Assembly (NCBI RefSeq): GCF_020857975.1
Contig: NZ_JACWUO010000005.1
Span: 124,001 to 188,000 of the forward strand
From: Stenotrophomonas rhizophila
GTDB taxonomy: Bacteria > Pseudomonadota > Gammaproteobacteria > Xanthomonadales > Xanthomonadaceae
DNA: 64,000 bases
Direction: 5' to 3'
Shown: piece after piece, positions 17,867 through 26,883 of the stretch
How the letters are laid out: the number at the start of each line of letters is the position of its first letter
How positions within the stretch are numbered: the first letter of the stretch is position 1
Position numbers and translations under genes: made by a program
The notes under the pieces: generated by a model
What the model was told of the DNA's origin: nothing
The model's input: only the letters and a program-made list of their open reading frames with translations
Databases searched by the model: none

Positions 17867-19149
17867 GCCTGGGGCTGGCCGGCCTGGCCACGGCGTCGCC
17901 GGCGCTGGCCTGCGAGGCCGGCGGCAGCGGTCATTGCCTGACCCTGGCCGATGGCACCGAGCTGCGCAGCGATGCCGCGCTGCGGCTGCGCAGCCTGTAT
18001 TACGACCCGACCCGCTTTGGCGTACAGGAAGGGCAGCAGGACGGTTACGGCTTGCTGCGTGCACTGGCCTCGGTCAGCGCGCAGCGCGATGGCTGGCAAG
18101 CCATGGCGCAACTGGGCGTGCACGCCGAGCAGGGCCGTCGCGGCGGCCCTGGCGGCACCGACCGCGGCGCGCTGGACCTGCAGCAGGGCTATGTGCGCTG
18201 GCAGGGCCGGCGGATCGGCTGGCAGGTGGGCCGGCAGGAGGCCGGCTACGGCAGTTCGCGGCTGCTGTCGGTGCGCGACGGCCCCAATATCCGCCTGGCC
18301 TTCGACGGCGTACGCGGGCGCTGGACCGCCCCGCGCTGGCAACTGGACCTGCTCGCGCTGCGGCCGGTGGACAACCGCCCCGGCGCGTTCGACGACCGCA
18401 GCGACCGGGGCCAGTACCTGCTCGGCGGCTATGCCACGCGCAAGGGCCGCCGCGCCGGCACTGGGCTGGACCTGTACCTGCTGGGCTATGGCCGCGACGA
18501 TGCGCGCTTTGCCGGCACCGCTGGCGATGAACGCCGCACCACACTGGGCGCGCGCTGGTTCGCCCGACAAGCGCGCTGGGATGCCAACGTGGAACTGGTC
18601 GGGCAGCGCGGCACGCTGTCCAGCGCGTCGGGCGAACTGGCCGTCCGCGCCTGGACCCTGGCCAGCGACAGCGGCGTGCGTTGGCCGCAACGGCCCTGGC
18701 AGCCGCGCCTGGGCGTGAAACTGGACATCGCCAGCGGCGACCGCGATCCGGCCGATGCCCGCCTGCAGACCTTCAATGCGCTGTACCCCAAGGCGGCCTA
18801 CTTCAGCGAGGCCAGCCTGCTGGCACCGGCCAACCTGATGGACGTGCAGCCGACCCTCACCCTGACCCCGCATCCGGCGGTCACCACCGAAATCGGCTGG
18901 CAGCTGGCTTGGAAGCACCGCCGCGCCGATGCGATCTACACCACGCCCGCGCCGCTGGCCGCGCTGCCGGGCAGTGCCGGCACGCCGCGCCGGATCGGCC
19001 AGCAGTTCAAGTGGGAAACCACCTGGCGGGCCAGCCCGCAGTGGCAATGGCAGGCGCAGCTGGCCTGGTTCCAGGCCGGCCCGGGCCTGCGTGCGGCCGG
19101 CGGCCGCGACACCTTGTTTGCATCGATGGTAGGAGCTTGGCAATGGTAA
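17845..19149 (+). CDS. Outer-membrane channel, alginate-export (AlgE-like) family
   Basis: Beta-barrel protein of 434 residues with a signal peptide cleaved after SPALA. The body alternates aromatic and polar residues typical of strands and ends in an aromatic residue (GAWQW), the C-terminal signature for outer-membrane insertion. It matches the alginate_exp family, whose members also serve as substrate-specific channels in catabolic clusters. It overlaps the amidohydrolase gene by 22 bases and the MFS gene by 7, which supports co-translation. It may import the substrate of the Tat amidohydrolase. Confidence 0.8.
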   Translation: MFVLRVLSLGLAGLATASPALACEAGGSGHCLTLADGTELRSDAALRLRSLYYDPTRFGVQEGQQDGYGLLRALASVSAQRDGWQAMAQLGVHAEQGRRGGPGGTDRGALDLQQGYVRWQGRRIGWQVGRQEAGYGSSRLLSVRDGPNIRLAFDGVRGRWTAPRWQLDLLALRPVDNRPGAFDDRSDRGQYLLGGYATRKGRRAGTGLDLYLLGYGRDDARFAGTAGDERRTTLGARWFARQARWDANVELVGQRGTLSSASGELAVRAWTLASDSGVRWPQRPWQPRLGVKLDIASGDRDPADARLQTFNALYPKAAYFSEASLLAPANLMDVQPTLTLTPHPAVTTEIGWQLAWKHRRADAIYTTPAPLAALPGSAGTPRRIGQQFKWETTWRASPQWQWQAQLAWFQAGPGLRAAGGRDTLFASMVGAWQW

Positions 19150-20777
19150 GCAACAACAATGGCGCCGCCCCCGGCGCATGGTCACCGCTGAAGATCGGCC
19201 TGTTCCGCGCGATGTGGCTGGCCATCCTGGGCAGCAATGTCGGCACCTGGATCAATGACGTCGCCGCCGCCTGGGTGATGGCCGAGCGCACCGGTTCGGC
19301 GTTGATGGTGGCGCTGGTGCAGTCGGCCACCACCGTGCCGGTAGTGCTGCTGGCGCTGGTGGCCGGCACCCTGGCCGACATCGTCGACCGCCGCCGCTAC
19401 CTGCTGTTCACCCAGGGCTGGATGCTGCTGGTGGCGGCCACGCTGGCCACGCTGACCGGACTGTCGATGCTGACCCCGGGGCTGCTGGTCGCCCTGACCT
19501 TCGCGATGGGCTGCGGCGCGGCGATGGCGATGCCGGCGCAGGCGGCGATCGTCTCCGAGCTGGTGCCGCGGCCGATGCTGGCCTCGGCGGTGGCGCTGAA
19601 CTCGATCGGGATCAACATTGCCCGTTCGCTGGGGCCGGCCATCGGCGGCTTGATCGTGGCCCAGCTGGGGCCGGGCTGGGCCTTCGGGCTGAACGCGGTG
19701 AGTTTCGCCGCGATGCTGATCGTGCTGAGCCGCTGGCGGCCCGACCCGATGGCCTCGACCCTGCCGCCGGAAGGCTTCGGCGCCGGGCTGCGGGCCGGGC
19801 TGCGCTATGCGTTGCGGGCCGGGCGGCTGCAGGCGGTGCTGATCAAATCGGCCGGGTTCTTCTTCTTTGCCAGTGCGGCCACCGCGTTGCTGCCGCTGGT
19901 GGTACGCGCGGAGATGCACGGCGGCGCCGGCCTGTACGGCATCCTGCTGGGCTGCATCGGGGTAGGGGCGGTCACCGGCGCACTGGTGCTGCCCACGCTG
20001 CGTGCGCGCATGGACCGCGACCTGCTGGTGCTGCTGGCCACGCTGGCCTGCGCACTGAGCCTGTTCGGGCTGGCCTGGTTGCGGCACATGGCGCTGCTGC
20101 CGCTGGCGATGCTGGTCAATGGGTTCGCCTGGATCACGGTGCTGTCCTCGCTGCAGATCGCCGCGCAGACCGCGGTACCGGCCTGGGTGCGGGCGCGCGC
20201 GCTGTCGCTGTACATCATGGTGTTTTCGCTGGGCATGGCCGCCGGTGGATTGAGCTGGGGCAGCTTCGCCCAGCGCACTTCGATCCCGCTGGCGTTGACG
20301 GTGGCGTCGGTGGGCGCGGTGATCGCCGGGCTGCTGGTGTGGCGGGTACGCATTGCCGGCAGCGAGGAGCTTGACCTGCGCCCGGCCGGCTACTGGCCGG
20401 CGCCGGAACTGGCGGTGCCGGTGCCGCATGACCGCGGCCCGGTACTGGTGACGGTGGAGTACCGCATCGCCGAGGCCGACCGCGCCGCTTTCCATGCGTT
20501 GATGGGCGAGCTGGGCCGCACCCGTCGTCGCGACGGTGCGGTGGTATGGGGCGTGGCCGAAGACGTGGCGACGCCGGGCATCCACCTGGAGTATTTCGTG
20601 ACCAGTTCCTGGCTGGAGCATCTGCGCCAGCATGAGCGGGTGACTGCCGAAGATGGCGAGCACCAACGCAAGGTGCGCGCGCTGCACGACGGCGAGTACG
20701 CGCCCAAGGTGCGGCATTTCGTCGGCGGCGCGGGGGCATTGGCGGCATTGAAGCCGGGCCATGAGCATCTGGGGTGA
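19143..20777 (+). CDS. MFS transporter, MFS_3/TMS type with C-terminal cytoplasmic domain
   Basis: Major facilitator of 544 residues. Helices run to about residue 410, with motif A as GTLADIVDRRRYL. The last 100 or so residues (from VLVTVEYRIAEADRAAF) form a soluble ferredoxin-like domain resembling antibiotic-biosynthesis monooxygenases, a regular feature of this MFS subfamily. AGGAG precedes the ATG. As the last gene of the hydrolase/porin operon it could export a product or import the hydrolysed substrate. Confidence 0.87.
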   Translation: MVSNNNGAAPGAWSPLKIGLFRAMWLAILGSNVGTWINDVAAAWVMAERTGSALMVALVQSATTVPVVLLALVAGTLADIVDRRRYLLFTQGWMLLVAATLATLTGLSMLTPGLLVALTFAMGCGAAMAMPAQAAIVSELVPRPMLASAVALNSIGINIARSLGPAIGGLIVAQLGPGWAFGLNAVSFAAMLIVLSRWRPDPMASTLPPEGFGAGLRAGLRYALRAGRLQAVLIKSAGFFFFASAATALLPLVVRAEMHGGAGLYGILLGCIGVGAVTGALVLPTLRARMDRDLLVLLATLACALSLFGLAWLRHMALLPLAMLVNGFAWITVLSSLQIAAQTAVPAWVRARALSLYIMVFSLGMAAGGLSWGSFAQRTSIPLALTVASVGAVIAGLLVWRVRIAGSEELDLRPAGYWPAPELAVPVPHDRGPVLVTVEYRIAEADRAAFHALMGELGRTRRRDGAVVWGVAEDVATPGIHLEYFVTSSWLEHLRQHERVTAEDGEHQRKVRALHDGEYAPKVRHFVGGAGALAALKPGHEHLG

Positions 20778-20780
20778 TGC

Positions 20781-20815
20781 CGCCGCAGCGCCGGGTACGG
20801 CCCGGCGCTGCGGCG
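20781..20815. terminator. Bidirectional hairpin between convergent genes
   Basis: A 15-bp perfect stem (20781-20795 with 20801-20815) encloses the loop TACGG. It lies in the 54-bp gap between the MFS gene and the convergent hydrolase. There is no T tract, so its strength as a terminator is uncertain. Confidence 0.65.
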
Positions 20816-20831
20816 ACTGAACTGGCCGCGA

Positions 20832-21656
20832 TCAGGCCTTGGCGAAGGCCAGCAGGTCCTGGTTGAACTGGTCGGCGTGGGTCACGGTCAGGCCGTGCGG
20901 CGCGCCGGGGTAGACCTTCAGCGTGGCATTGGCCACGATCCTGGCCGACAGCCGGCCGGAGGCATCGATCGGCACTATCTGGTCGTCGTCGCCATGCACC
21001 ACCAGGGTGGGCACGTCGATCTTCTCCAGGTCGGCGGTGTAATCCACCTCGGAGAACTCGGCGATGCAGTCGTACTGGCCCTTGTGGCCGCCCTGCATGC
21101 CCTGCAGCCAGAACGCGTCGCGCATGCCCTGGCTGACCTTGTGGCCGTCACGGTTGGCGCCGAAGAACGGGGTGGTCAGGTCCTGGTAGAACTGCGAGCG
21201 GTCGGCGGCCACGCCGGCGCGGATGCCGTCGAACACGCTCATCGGCAGGCCGCCGGGGTTGCTGGCGCTGACCACCATCTGCGGCGGCACCGCGCCCACC
21301 AGCACGGCCTTGGCCACGCGCTTGCTGCCATGCCGGCCGATGTAATGGGCGATCTCGCCGCCACCGGTGGAGTGGCCGACCAGGATGGCGTCCTTCAGGT
21401 CCAGCGCCTCGATCAGCGAGGCCAGGTCGTCGGCATAGGTATCCATGTCGTTGCCGTCCCAGGTCTGGGTGGAGCGGCCATGGCTGCGGCGGTCGTGGGC
21501 GATCACCCGGTAACCGTGCTGGCCCATGAACAGCATCTGCGGGTCCCAGGCATCGCCGCTGAGCGGCCAGCCATGGGCGAACACGACCGGCTGGCCGCGG
21601 CCCCAGTCCTTGTAGAAGATGGCGGTGCCATCCTTGACGGTGTGGAAGTTGCTCAT
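20832..21656 (-). CDS. Alpha/beta hydrolase, non-heme chloroperoxidase/arylesterase-like
   Basis: Hydrolase of 274 residues. The nucleophile elbow is GHSTGGG (Ser about residue 96), the acid is in [10 protein letters not shown] and the His in PGAPHGL. The oxyanion region HGWPLSG and the overall pattern ([16 protein letters not shown]) place it with cofactor-free chloroperoxidases and aryl esterases. In vivo it is more likely an esterase or perhydrolase. It stands alone, convergent with the MFS gene. Confidence 0.88.
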   Translation of the reverse strand: MSNFHTVKDGTAIFYKDWGRGQPVVFAHGWPLSGDAWDPQMLFMGQHGYRVIAHDRRSHGRSTQTWDGNDMDTYADDLASLIEALDLKDAILVGHSTGGGEIAHYIGRHGSKRVAKAVLVGAVPPQMVVSASNPGGLPMSVFDGIRAGVAADRSQFYQDLTTPFFGANRDGHKVSQGMRDAFWLQGMQGGHKGQYDCIAEFSEVDYTADLEKIDVPTLVVHGDDDQIVPIDASGRLSARIVANATLKVYPGAPHGLTVTHADQFNQDLLAFAKA

Positions 21657-21831
21657 CGATGAATCTCCAGTGGGGCGGGTGTGGGTGGCGGCCCGGCACG
21701 CGGCCGGGCGGCCCAGTACAGCGCGGCGGCGGCCTGCCGGATTGCACCGCTGTGCTGGATTGCCGCCGCCTGTGTCACCGCCTTAACCGCGAACCGCGTA
21801 TCGTCGGCCCTCTTTGGGTTGGAGTGGATGC

Positions 21832-22605
21832 ATGCGTTGGATCGTGTTGTTGGCCGCATTGGCCATGCCGGTGGTGTCGTGGTTGTCGCAGTCCGGTATG
21901 TTCGGCCCGACCAACGGTGCCATTTCCGACCGCTATCCGACCCTGCTGGTCGCCGCCGGCTATGCCTTCGCCATCTGGGGGCTGATTTTCCTGTGGGATG
22001 TGCTGTTCGGGCTGTGGCAGCTGCGCCGGCGCAAGCCGGACCTGGTCGGCGTGCGTGGCTGGGTGGCAGCGGGCTTTGCGTTGACCGCGCTGTGGATGCC
22101 GGTGTTTTCCAATCAATGGTTCGGTCTGGCGCTGGCGATCATCTGGGCCGCGCTGGCGTGCATGCTGGTGGCCGCCACCCGTGCCGCGCCACCGGAAGCC
22201 AGTGGCGGGCAGCGGGCGTGGGCGGCCTATCCGCTGGCCCTGCATGCCGGCTGGCTGTCGATGGCCGCCTTCCTCAACACCGCCCAGGTGATCGTGGCCT
22301 ACCAGTGGCTGCCGGCCGCCGACATGTTCGGCTGGAGCGTGGCACTGCTGGCGCTGGCCACGCTGCTGGCGTGGTCGATGAACCAGCGCCTGCGCGGGCA
22401 TTGGGCCTACCCGGCGGCGGTGGTATGGGCACTGGTCGGCGTGTATGTGAAGCAGTCGGGCTGGCGCCTGCCCGGTGCCGACACGGTGTCGGTGCTGGCG
22501 CTGGCCGTGGCCGCGTTGCTGGTGCTGCAGACCCTGCTGCTGCGCGCGCGGGCCTGGCGCCATCCCACCGTCGCGGTGGTGGCCGCGCACCGCCATCGGC
22601 GCTGA
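21832..22605 (+). CDS. TspO/MBR-related membrane protein
   Basis: Integral membrane protein of 257 residues with about seven hydrophobic segments. The segments YAFAIWGLIFLWD, NQWFGLALAIIWAALA and YPLALHAGWLSMAAFLNT recall the tryptophan-rich TspO family but with extra helices, as in the larger TspO-like proteins found in proteobacteria and eukaryotes. TspO proteins bind porphyrins and are linked to stress and light responses; the ligand here is unknown. GGAG seven bases upstream fixes the ATG at 21832. Confidence 0.65.
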   Translation: MRWIVLLAALAMPVVSWLSQSGMFGPTNGAISDRYPTLLVAAGYAFAIWGLIFLWDVLFGLWQLRRRKPDLVGVRGWVAAGFALTALWMPVFSNQWFGLALAIIWAALACMLVAATRAAPPEASGGQRAWAAYPLALHAGWLSMAAFLNTAQVIVAYQWLPAADMFGWSVALLALATLLAWSMNQRLRGHWAYPAAVVWALVGVYVKQSGWRLPGADTVSVLALAVAALLVLQTLLLRARAWRHPTVAVVAAHRHRR

Positions 22606-22662
22606 CCGGTATCACCGGGCCAGGCCCGACATCCCCCATGACGTGGCAACAGGAGAAGACGC

Positions 22663-23640
22663 ATGCGCGTAGCGATGCATGAGCGGTTCGGCGACCCGGC
22701 CGTAGTGCTGCACGGCGGCCAACAGCCGGTCCCGCAGCCCGGGCCGGGGCAGGTGCGGATCCGTACCGTGCTGGCGCCGATCCACAACCACGATCTGTGG
22801 ACGGTGCGCGGCCAGTACGGCTACAAGCCGACCCTGCCGGCGATCGGCGGCAGCGAAGGCACCGGGGTGATCGACGCGCTGGGCGAGGGCGTGCAGGACC
22901 TGGCGCCGGGCCAGCGGGTCAGTGCCGCGTCGGTGCACGGCACCTGGGCGGAGTACTTCCTCGCGCCGGCGAAGATGGTCATTCCCATTCCCGATGCGGT
23001 CGACGATGAGACCGCCGCGCAGCTGATCGCGATGCCGCTGAGCGCGTTGATGCTGCTGGAATTCCTGCAGGTGCAGGCGGGCCGGTGGATCGTGCAGAAC
23101 GCGGCCAACGGCGCGGTCGGCAAGGCGCTGGCGATGCTGGCTGCCGCCCGCGGCGTGCACTGCGTGAACCTGGTCCGGCGCGATGCCGGCGTGGCCGAGA
23201 TGGCCGCGCTGGGGATCAAGCACACGGTATCGACGGCGCAATCGGACTGGATGGCGCAGGTGCAGGCCCAGGTGGGTGCTGGGTCGATCGCCGCAGCGGT
23301 GGATTCGGTCGGTGGCCGCGCCAGCAGCGAGCTGATGACCCTGCTTGGCGACGGCGGCACGCTGGTGTCGTTCGGCTCGATGACCGGCGAGCCGATGCAG
23401 CTCAATTCCGGCGATGTGATCTTCAAGCAGGCCACGGTGAAGGGCTTCTGGGGCAGCAAGGTCAGCCAGGCGATGGCGGCCGGGGACAAGCGCCGGCTGG
23501 TGGGCGAGCTGTTGCAACTGGCCGCGCGCGGTGGCTTGAGTCTGCCGGTGGACGGTGTGTTCGGCCTGGACCAGGTCGCCGAGGCGGCCGCGGCCAGCCT
23601 GGTACCCGGCCGCAACGGCAAGGTGCTGCTGCGGCCCTGA
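22663..23640 (+). CDS. Zinc-binding-type alcohol dehydrogenase, quinone reductase/enoyl reductase-like
   Basis: Medium-chain dehydrogenase/reductase of 325 residues. It has the GroES-like N-terminal domain and an NADPH-binding Rossmann domain (NAANGAVGKALAMLA). The catalytic zinc cysteines are missing, and HNHDLWTVRGQYG together with the GGSEGTGVI segment matches the quinone oxidoreductase and mitochondrial enoyl reductase group. It is preceded by AGGAGAAG and followed by an inverted REP pair that could end its transcript. Confidence 0.82.
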   Translation: MRVAMHERFGDPAVVLHGGQQPVPQPGPGQVRIRTVLAPIHNHDLWTVRGQYGYKPTLPAIGGSEGTGVIDALGEGVQDLAPGQRVSAASVHGTWAEYFLAPAKMVIPIPDAVDDETAAQLIAMPLSALMLLEFLQVQAGRWIVQNAANGAVGKALAMLAAARGVHCVNLVRRDAGVAEMAALGIKHTVSTAQSDWMAQVQAQVGAGSIAAAVDSVGGRASSELMTLLGDGGTLVSFGSMTGEPMQLNSGDVIFKQATVKGFWGSKVSQAMAAGDKRRLVGELLQLAARGGLSLPVDGVFGLDQVAEAAAASLVPGRNGKVLLRP

Positions 23641-23645
23641 CCGGG

Positions 23646-23709
23646 GATGCCGGCCGCTGGCCGACTCTGCCCCGGATGTTGTCTGGAGCCGGCCAGCGGC
23701 CGGCACTAC
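23646..23709. repeat. Inverted REP/SMAG pair
   Basis: Two copies of a GCCGGCCGCTGGCC palindrome face each other about 30 bp apart. The right copy reads GTAGTGCCGGCCGCTGGCC on the minus strand, with the GTAG head typical of SMAG elements. It lies between the dehydrogenase and cupin genes and can fold into a strong hairpin. Confidence 0.8.
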
Positions 23710-23727
23710 ACCCCCACGAGGACATGC

Positions 23728-24144
23728 ATGGACACTACCGCCCCGATCCGCATCACCAAGGCCGGCAGCGTCGCGTCGGCCGCAGGCTCGACGGACTATT
23801 TCACCGGCACGGTGCGTATCGACGCGCCGTTCCAGGCCGATGCACCGGCCCGGCTCGGCGGGGCGACGGTAACGTTCGAGCCCGGCGCCCGCACCGCGTG
23901 GCATACCCATCCGCTGGGCCAGACCCTGATCGTCACCGCCGGGGTCGGCCATGTGCAGGAGTGGGGCAAGCCCGCGCAGGAGATCCGCCCGGGCGACATC
24001 GTGTGGATTCCGCCCGGCATGAAGCACTGGCATGGCGCGCGCCCCGATGTGGCGATGACGCATATCGCCATCGCCGAGGCCGTGGATGGCTCGCCGGTGA
24101 CCTGGCTGGAGCCGGTCAGCGAGGCCCAGTACAACGGGCAATAG
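23728..24144 (+). CDS. Cupin-domain protein
   Basis: Single-domain cupin of 138 residues. Motif 1 is G(X)[17 protein letters not shown] and motif 2 is [17 protein letters not shown], giving the His/Glu-type metal site. The closest group is the (R)-mandelonitrile lyase/YhhW-like quercetinase set, often annotated as cupin domain oxidoreductase partner; no reaction can be named. The start MDTTAP has GAGG just upstream. Confidence 0.85.
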   Translation: MDTTAPIRITKAGSVASAAGSTDYFTGTVRIDAPFQADAPARLGGATVTFEPGARTAWHTHPLGQTLIVTAGVGHVQEWGKPAQEIRPGDIVWIPPGMKHWHGARPDVAMTHIAIAEAVDGSPVTWLEPVSEAQYNGQ

Positions 24145-24182
24145 CGCTGTCTCGGTGGGGGTGTTTCACCCGTCCTGGTCTA

Positions 24183-24203
24183 ATGTAATGTATTTAGTTA
24201 CAT
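24183..24203. promoter_or_regulatory. AT-rich inverted repeat directly upstream of methyltransferase
   Basis: ATGTAA and TTACAT are separated by 9 bp in a locally AT-rich island. The position and symmetry suggest an operator that overlaps the promoter. No regulator gene is adjacent. Confidence 0.45.
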
Positions 24204-24221
24204 ATGATCGGAAGCCTGCCC

Positions 24222-24887
24222 ATGGACGCCTACGCCGACCCGGACACCGTCGCACGCTATGCCGAAGGCCCGCCGCGACTGGTACCCGGCTTCGCCGACC
24301 TGCTGCGCATGGCCGGCGTGCTGCTGGGCGAACGGGTGGGCGGCGATGCCCGGCTGCTGGTGCTGGGCGCCGGCGGGGGACTGGAGATGCGCGCCTTCGC
24401 CCGGGCGCATCCGGGCTGGCGTTTCGACGGCGTGGACCCCTCGGCGCAGATGCTGGCGCTGGCGCGCCAGACGCTGGGCACCGACGCGGCGCGCGCAACC
24501 TTGCACCACGGCTATGTGGACGTCGCGCCTGATGGTCCGTTCGACGCGGCCGCGTGCCTGCTGACCCTGCATTTCGTCGCACCCGACCAGCGCGTGGACA
24601 CCCTGCGTGCGCTGCACCGACGGCTGCGTCCGGGCGCACCGCTGGTGGTGGCGCACATGAGCATTGCCGCCGATCAGCGCGAGCGCTGGCTGGACCGCTA
24701 CGCCGCGTTCGCAGTGTCGTCGGGGATCGCGCCTGCGGCGGCGGCCAAAGGGCGTGCGGCGGTGGCCACGCACCTGCACATCGCTTCGCCGGCGCAGGAC
24801 GAAGCCTTCCTGCGCGAAGCAGGCTTCGCCACGGTGGAGCCGTTCTACCAGGGCCTGGCGTTCCGCGGCTGGGTGGCCGTGGCCTGA
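24222..24887 (+). CDS. Class I SAM-dependent methyltransferase
   Basis: Methyltransferase of 221 residues with motif I as LLVLGAGGGLEMRAF and motif II as FDGVDPSAQML. The pattern is that of the Tam/CmoA-like class I group. The start MDAYADPDTVARY at 24222 was chosen because the family begins with a similar segment; another ATG lies at 24204 right at the edge of an inverted repeat. Nothing in the surroundings tells the substrate. Confidence 0.8.
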   Translation: MDAYADPDTVARYAEGPPRLVPGFADLLRMAGVLLGERVGGDARLLVLGAGGGLEMRAFARAHPGWRFDGVDPSAQMLALARQTLGTDAARATLHHGYVDVAPDGPFDAAACLLTLHFVAPDQRVDTLRALHRRLRPGAPLVVAHMSIAADQRERWLDRYAAFAVSSGIAPAAAAKGRAAVATHLHIASPAQDEAFLREAGFATVEPFYQGLAFRGWVAVA

Positions 24888-24944
24888 GTGGCGGGGGAGG
24901 CGATGGTAAAGTGCAGGGCTCGCACACCGGAACGACTGCACGCC

Positions 24945-25871
24945 ATGAATGACGCCACCTTCTATCCCATCGGTACCGCCGGCCGGCCCTGGGGCGCGGC
25001 AGAGAAGGCGCAGTGGCGTGCCCGCCAGACTCCGAGCCGGCGTTACGCCGATGACGTGCTGCCGGCACTGGAACGCCTGCGCGCCGACTTCGACGTGGAG
25101 CAGTACGGCACGCTCGACTATGCGCCGGACCGCTATCCGCTGTTCGCGGTGCGCAGCCGCGACTGGAACCCGGCGTTGCCCAGCGTGCTGGTCACCGGTG
25201 GCGTGCATGGTTATGAAACCAGCGGCGTGCAGGGCGCGCTACAGTTCCTGGCCACCCGTGCCAGGGACTACGCCGGCCGCGCCAACGTGCTGGTGGCGCC
25301 GTGCGTGAGCCCGTGGGGGTACGAGCGCGTCCAGCGCTGGAACGCCGATGCGATCGACCCGAACCGTTCGTTCGTGGCCGACAGCCCGGCTGCCGAGTCG
25401 GCCGCGCTGATGGCGCTGGTCGCGCCCCTGCGCGGCAGCATCGTGATGCACATCGACCTGCACGAAACCACCGACAGCGACGAAACCGAGTTCCGCCCGG
25501 CCTTGGCCGCGCGCGACGGCAAGCCGTTCGAGCCGGGGCTGATCCCCGATGGCTTCTACCTGGTGGACGACAGCGAGAACCCGCAGCCGGCGTTCCAGAC
25601 CGCGGTCAACGCCGCAGTGGAGCGGGTGACCCATATCGCCCCGGCCGACGACAAGGGCGAGATCATCGGTTCGCCGGTGGTGGCCCCGGGCGTGATCGAG
25701 TACCCGCTGAAGAAGCTGGGCCTGTGCGCCAGCATCACCGGGGCGACCTACACCACCACCACCGAGGTGTACCCGGACAGCCCGCGTGCCACCGCCCAGC
25801 AGTGCAACGACGCCCAGGTGGCGGCGATCTGCGCGGCGATCGATTACGCGTTGGCGCATCGGGTTTCATGA
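24945..25871 (+). CDS. M14-family metallocarboxypeptidase, AstE/aspartoacylase-like
   Basis: Zinc hydrolase of 308 residues. The zinc motif HxxE is in GGVHGYETS and the third ligand in HIDLHET. The catalytic Glu is probably in TTTTEVYPD. The core is that of succinylglutamate desuccinylase and related M14 enzymes, which remove acyl or amino acid groups. The gene stands alone with a terminator-like hairpin just downstream. The start MNDATFYPIG was chosen over an upstream Met in poor context. Confidence 0.82.
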   Translation: MNDATFYPIGTAGRPWGAAEKAQWRARQTPSRRYADDVLPALERLRADFDVEQYGTLDYAPDRYPLFAVRSRDWNPALPSVLVTGGVHGYETSGVQGALQFLATRARDYAGRANVLVAPCVSPWGYERVQRWNADAIDPNRSFVADSPAAESAALMALVAPLRGSIVMHIDLHETTDSDETEFRPALAARDGKPFEPGLIPDGFYLVDDSENPQPAFQTAVNAAVERVTHIAPADDKGEIIGSPVVAPGVIEYPLKKLGLCASITGATYTTTTEVYPDSPRATAQQCNDAQVAAICAAIDYALAHRVS

Positions 25872-25909
25872 TTGCTGTATGGGTTGAAGGATCCGAATCG
25901 GGAAAATGA

Positions 25910-25930
25910 GCGGCCCGTTGCATGGGCCGC
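25910..25930. terminator. Hairpin between convergent peptidase and ICL-family genes
   Basis: GCGGCCC and GGGCCGC form a 7-bp stem with a 7-base loop. On the minus strand it is followed by CTCATTTTCC, so it would serve best as terminator of the minus-strand gene. Confidence 0.55.
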
Positions 25931-25948
25931 CTGGGCCCTCAAGGGCGC

Positions 25949-26773
25949 TCAGCGGAACAGCTGGTTCAGCGCCGCCCCCGAGGCCGCATCGGCAAAGCCG
26001 TCGAAGCGGCCCTGGTCCATCAGCAGTTGCGAGGCGCGCATCATCCCGCCCCAGGCGGTGCGCGCCATCGCCCCGCCGACGCTGACCCGGCGCACGCCCA
26101 TCGCGGCGATATCGGCCAGGGTGAACGGCACCGCGCTGCCGACCAGCAGGTTGACCGGTTTGGGCGCCACTGCGGCAACCACGGTTTCGATCTGCTCGCG
26201 GCTGCTGATGCCCGGGGCGTACAGGCAGTCGGCGCCGGCGTCGGCATAGGCGCGCAAGCGGGTGATCGCATCGTCCAGATCGGGGCGGCCGACGAAGAAG
26301 TTCTCGGCGCGGCCGACCAGCAGCACGTCCTGGCCGGAGGCATCGATCGCGCGGCGGGCGGCGCGTACGCGTGCCACCGCCTCGTCGAGCGAACGCAGCG
26401 GGTGGTCGGGGTCGGCGCTGGCGTCTTCGATGGAGATGCCGGCCACGCCGGTAGCGATGGCGCGGGTGACGCTGCTGCCGACCTCATCGAGCGTGCCGAA
26501 GCCGTCGCCGAAATCGGCGTTCACCGGCAGCGGCGTCGCGGCGGCCAGCGCTCGCAGGTGGTCCAGCGTGGCAGCCAGCGACAACTGGCCGTCGGCCATG
26601 CCCTGGCTCCAGGCGACCCCGGAACTGGTGCTGGCCAGCGCCGCGAAGCCCAGGCCGTGCAGGTAGCGCGCGCTGCCCACGTCCCACGGGTTGGGCAGGA
26701 CGAAACAACCGGCGTCGTGCAGGGCACGGAAGGCGGCGCGGCGTGGGCGGGGATCGAAGCACGGTGCAGTCAT
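25949..26773 (-). CDS. Isocitrate lyase/PEP mutase family enzyme
   Basis: TIM-barrel enzyme of 274 residues from the ICL/PEPM superfamily, probably a C-C or P-C lyase such as oxaloacetate decarboxylase or methylisocitrate lyase-like. Visible features are the substrate loop LPNPWDVGSARYL, the Mg-binding NADFGDGFG, GISIEDA and VGRAENFF. The KKCGH signature of true isocitrate lyase is absent. It lies downstream of an MFS gene on the same strand, but a GC-rich hairpin separates them. Confidence 0.82.
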   Translation of the reverse strand: MTAPCFDPRPRRAAFRALHDAGCFVLPNPWDVGSARYLHGLGFAALASTSSGVAWSQGMADGQLSLAATLDHLRALAAATPLPVNADFGDGFGTLDEVGSSVTRAIATGVAGISIEDASADPDHPLRSLDEAVARVRAARRAIDASGQDVLLVGRAENFFVGRPDLDDAITRLRAYADAGADCLYAPGISSREQIETVVAAVAPKPVNLLVGSAVPFTLADIAAMGVRRVSVGGAMARTAWGGMMRASQLLMDQGRFDGFADAASGAALNQLFR

Positions 26774-26836
26774 GGCGCAGGCCCGGTGAGCGGTGAGCCG
26801 ATGGTACCGCTGCGGGCGCAATCCCCATGCTGCACG

Positions 26837-26855
26837 GCGCGGCCGGGGGCCGCGC
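26837..26855. terminator. GC-rich hairpin after MFS gene
   Basis: GCGCGGCC and GGCCGCGC pair around a three-base loop, between the MFS stop and the downstream ICL-family start on the minus strand. No T tract. Confidence 0.45.
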
Positions 26856-26883
26856 AGCACCGCGCGATCAGAACACGGCCGGC

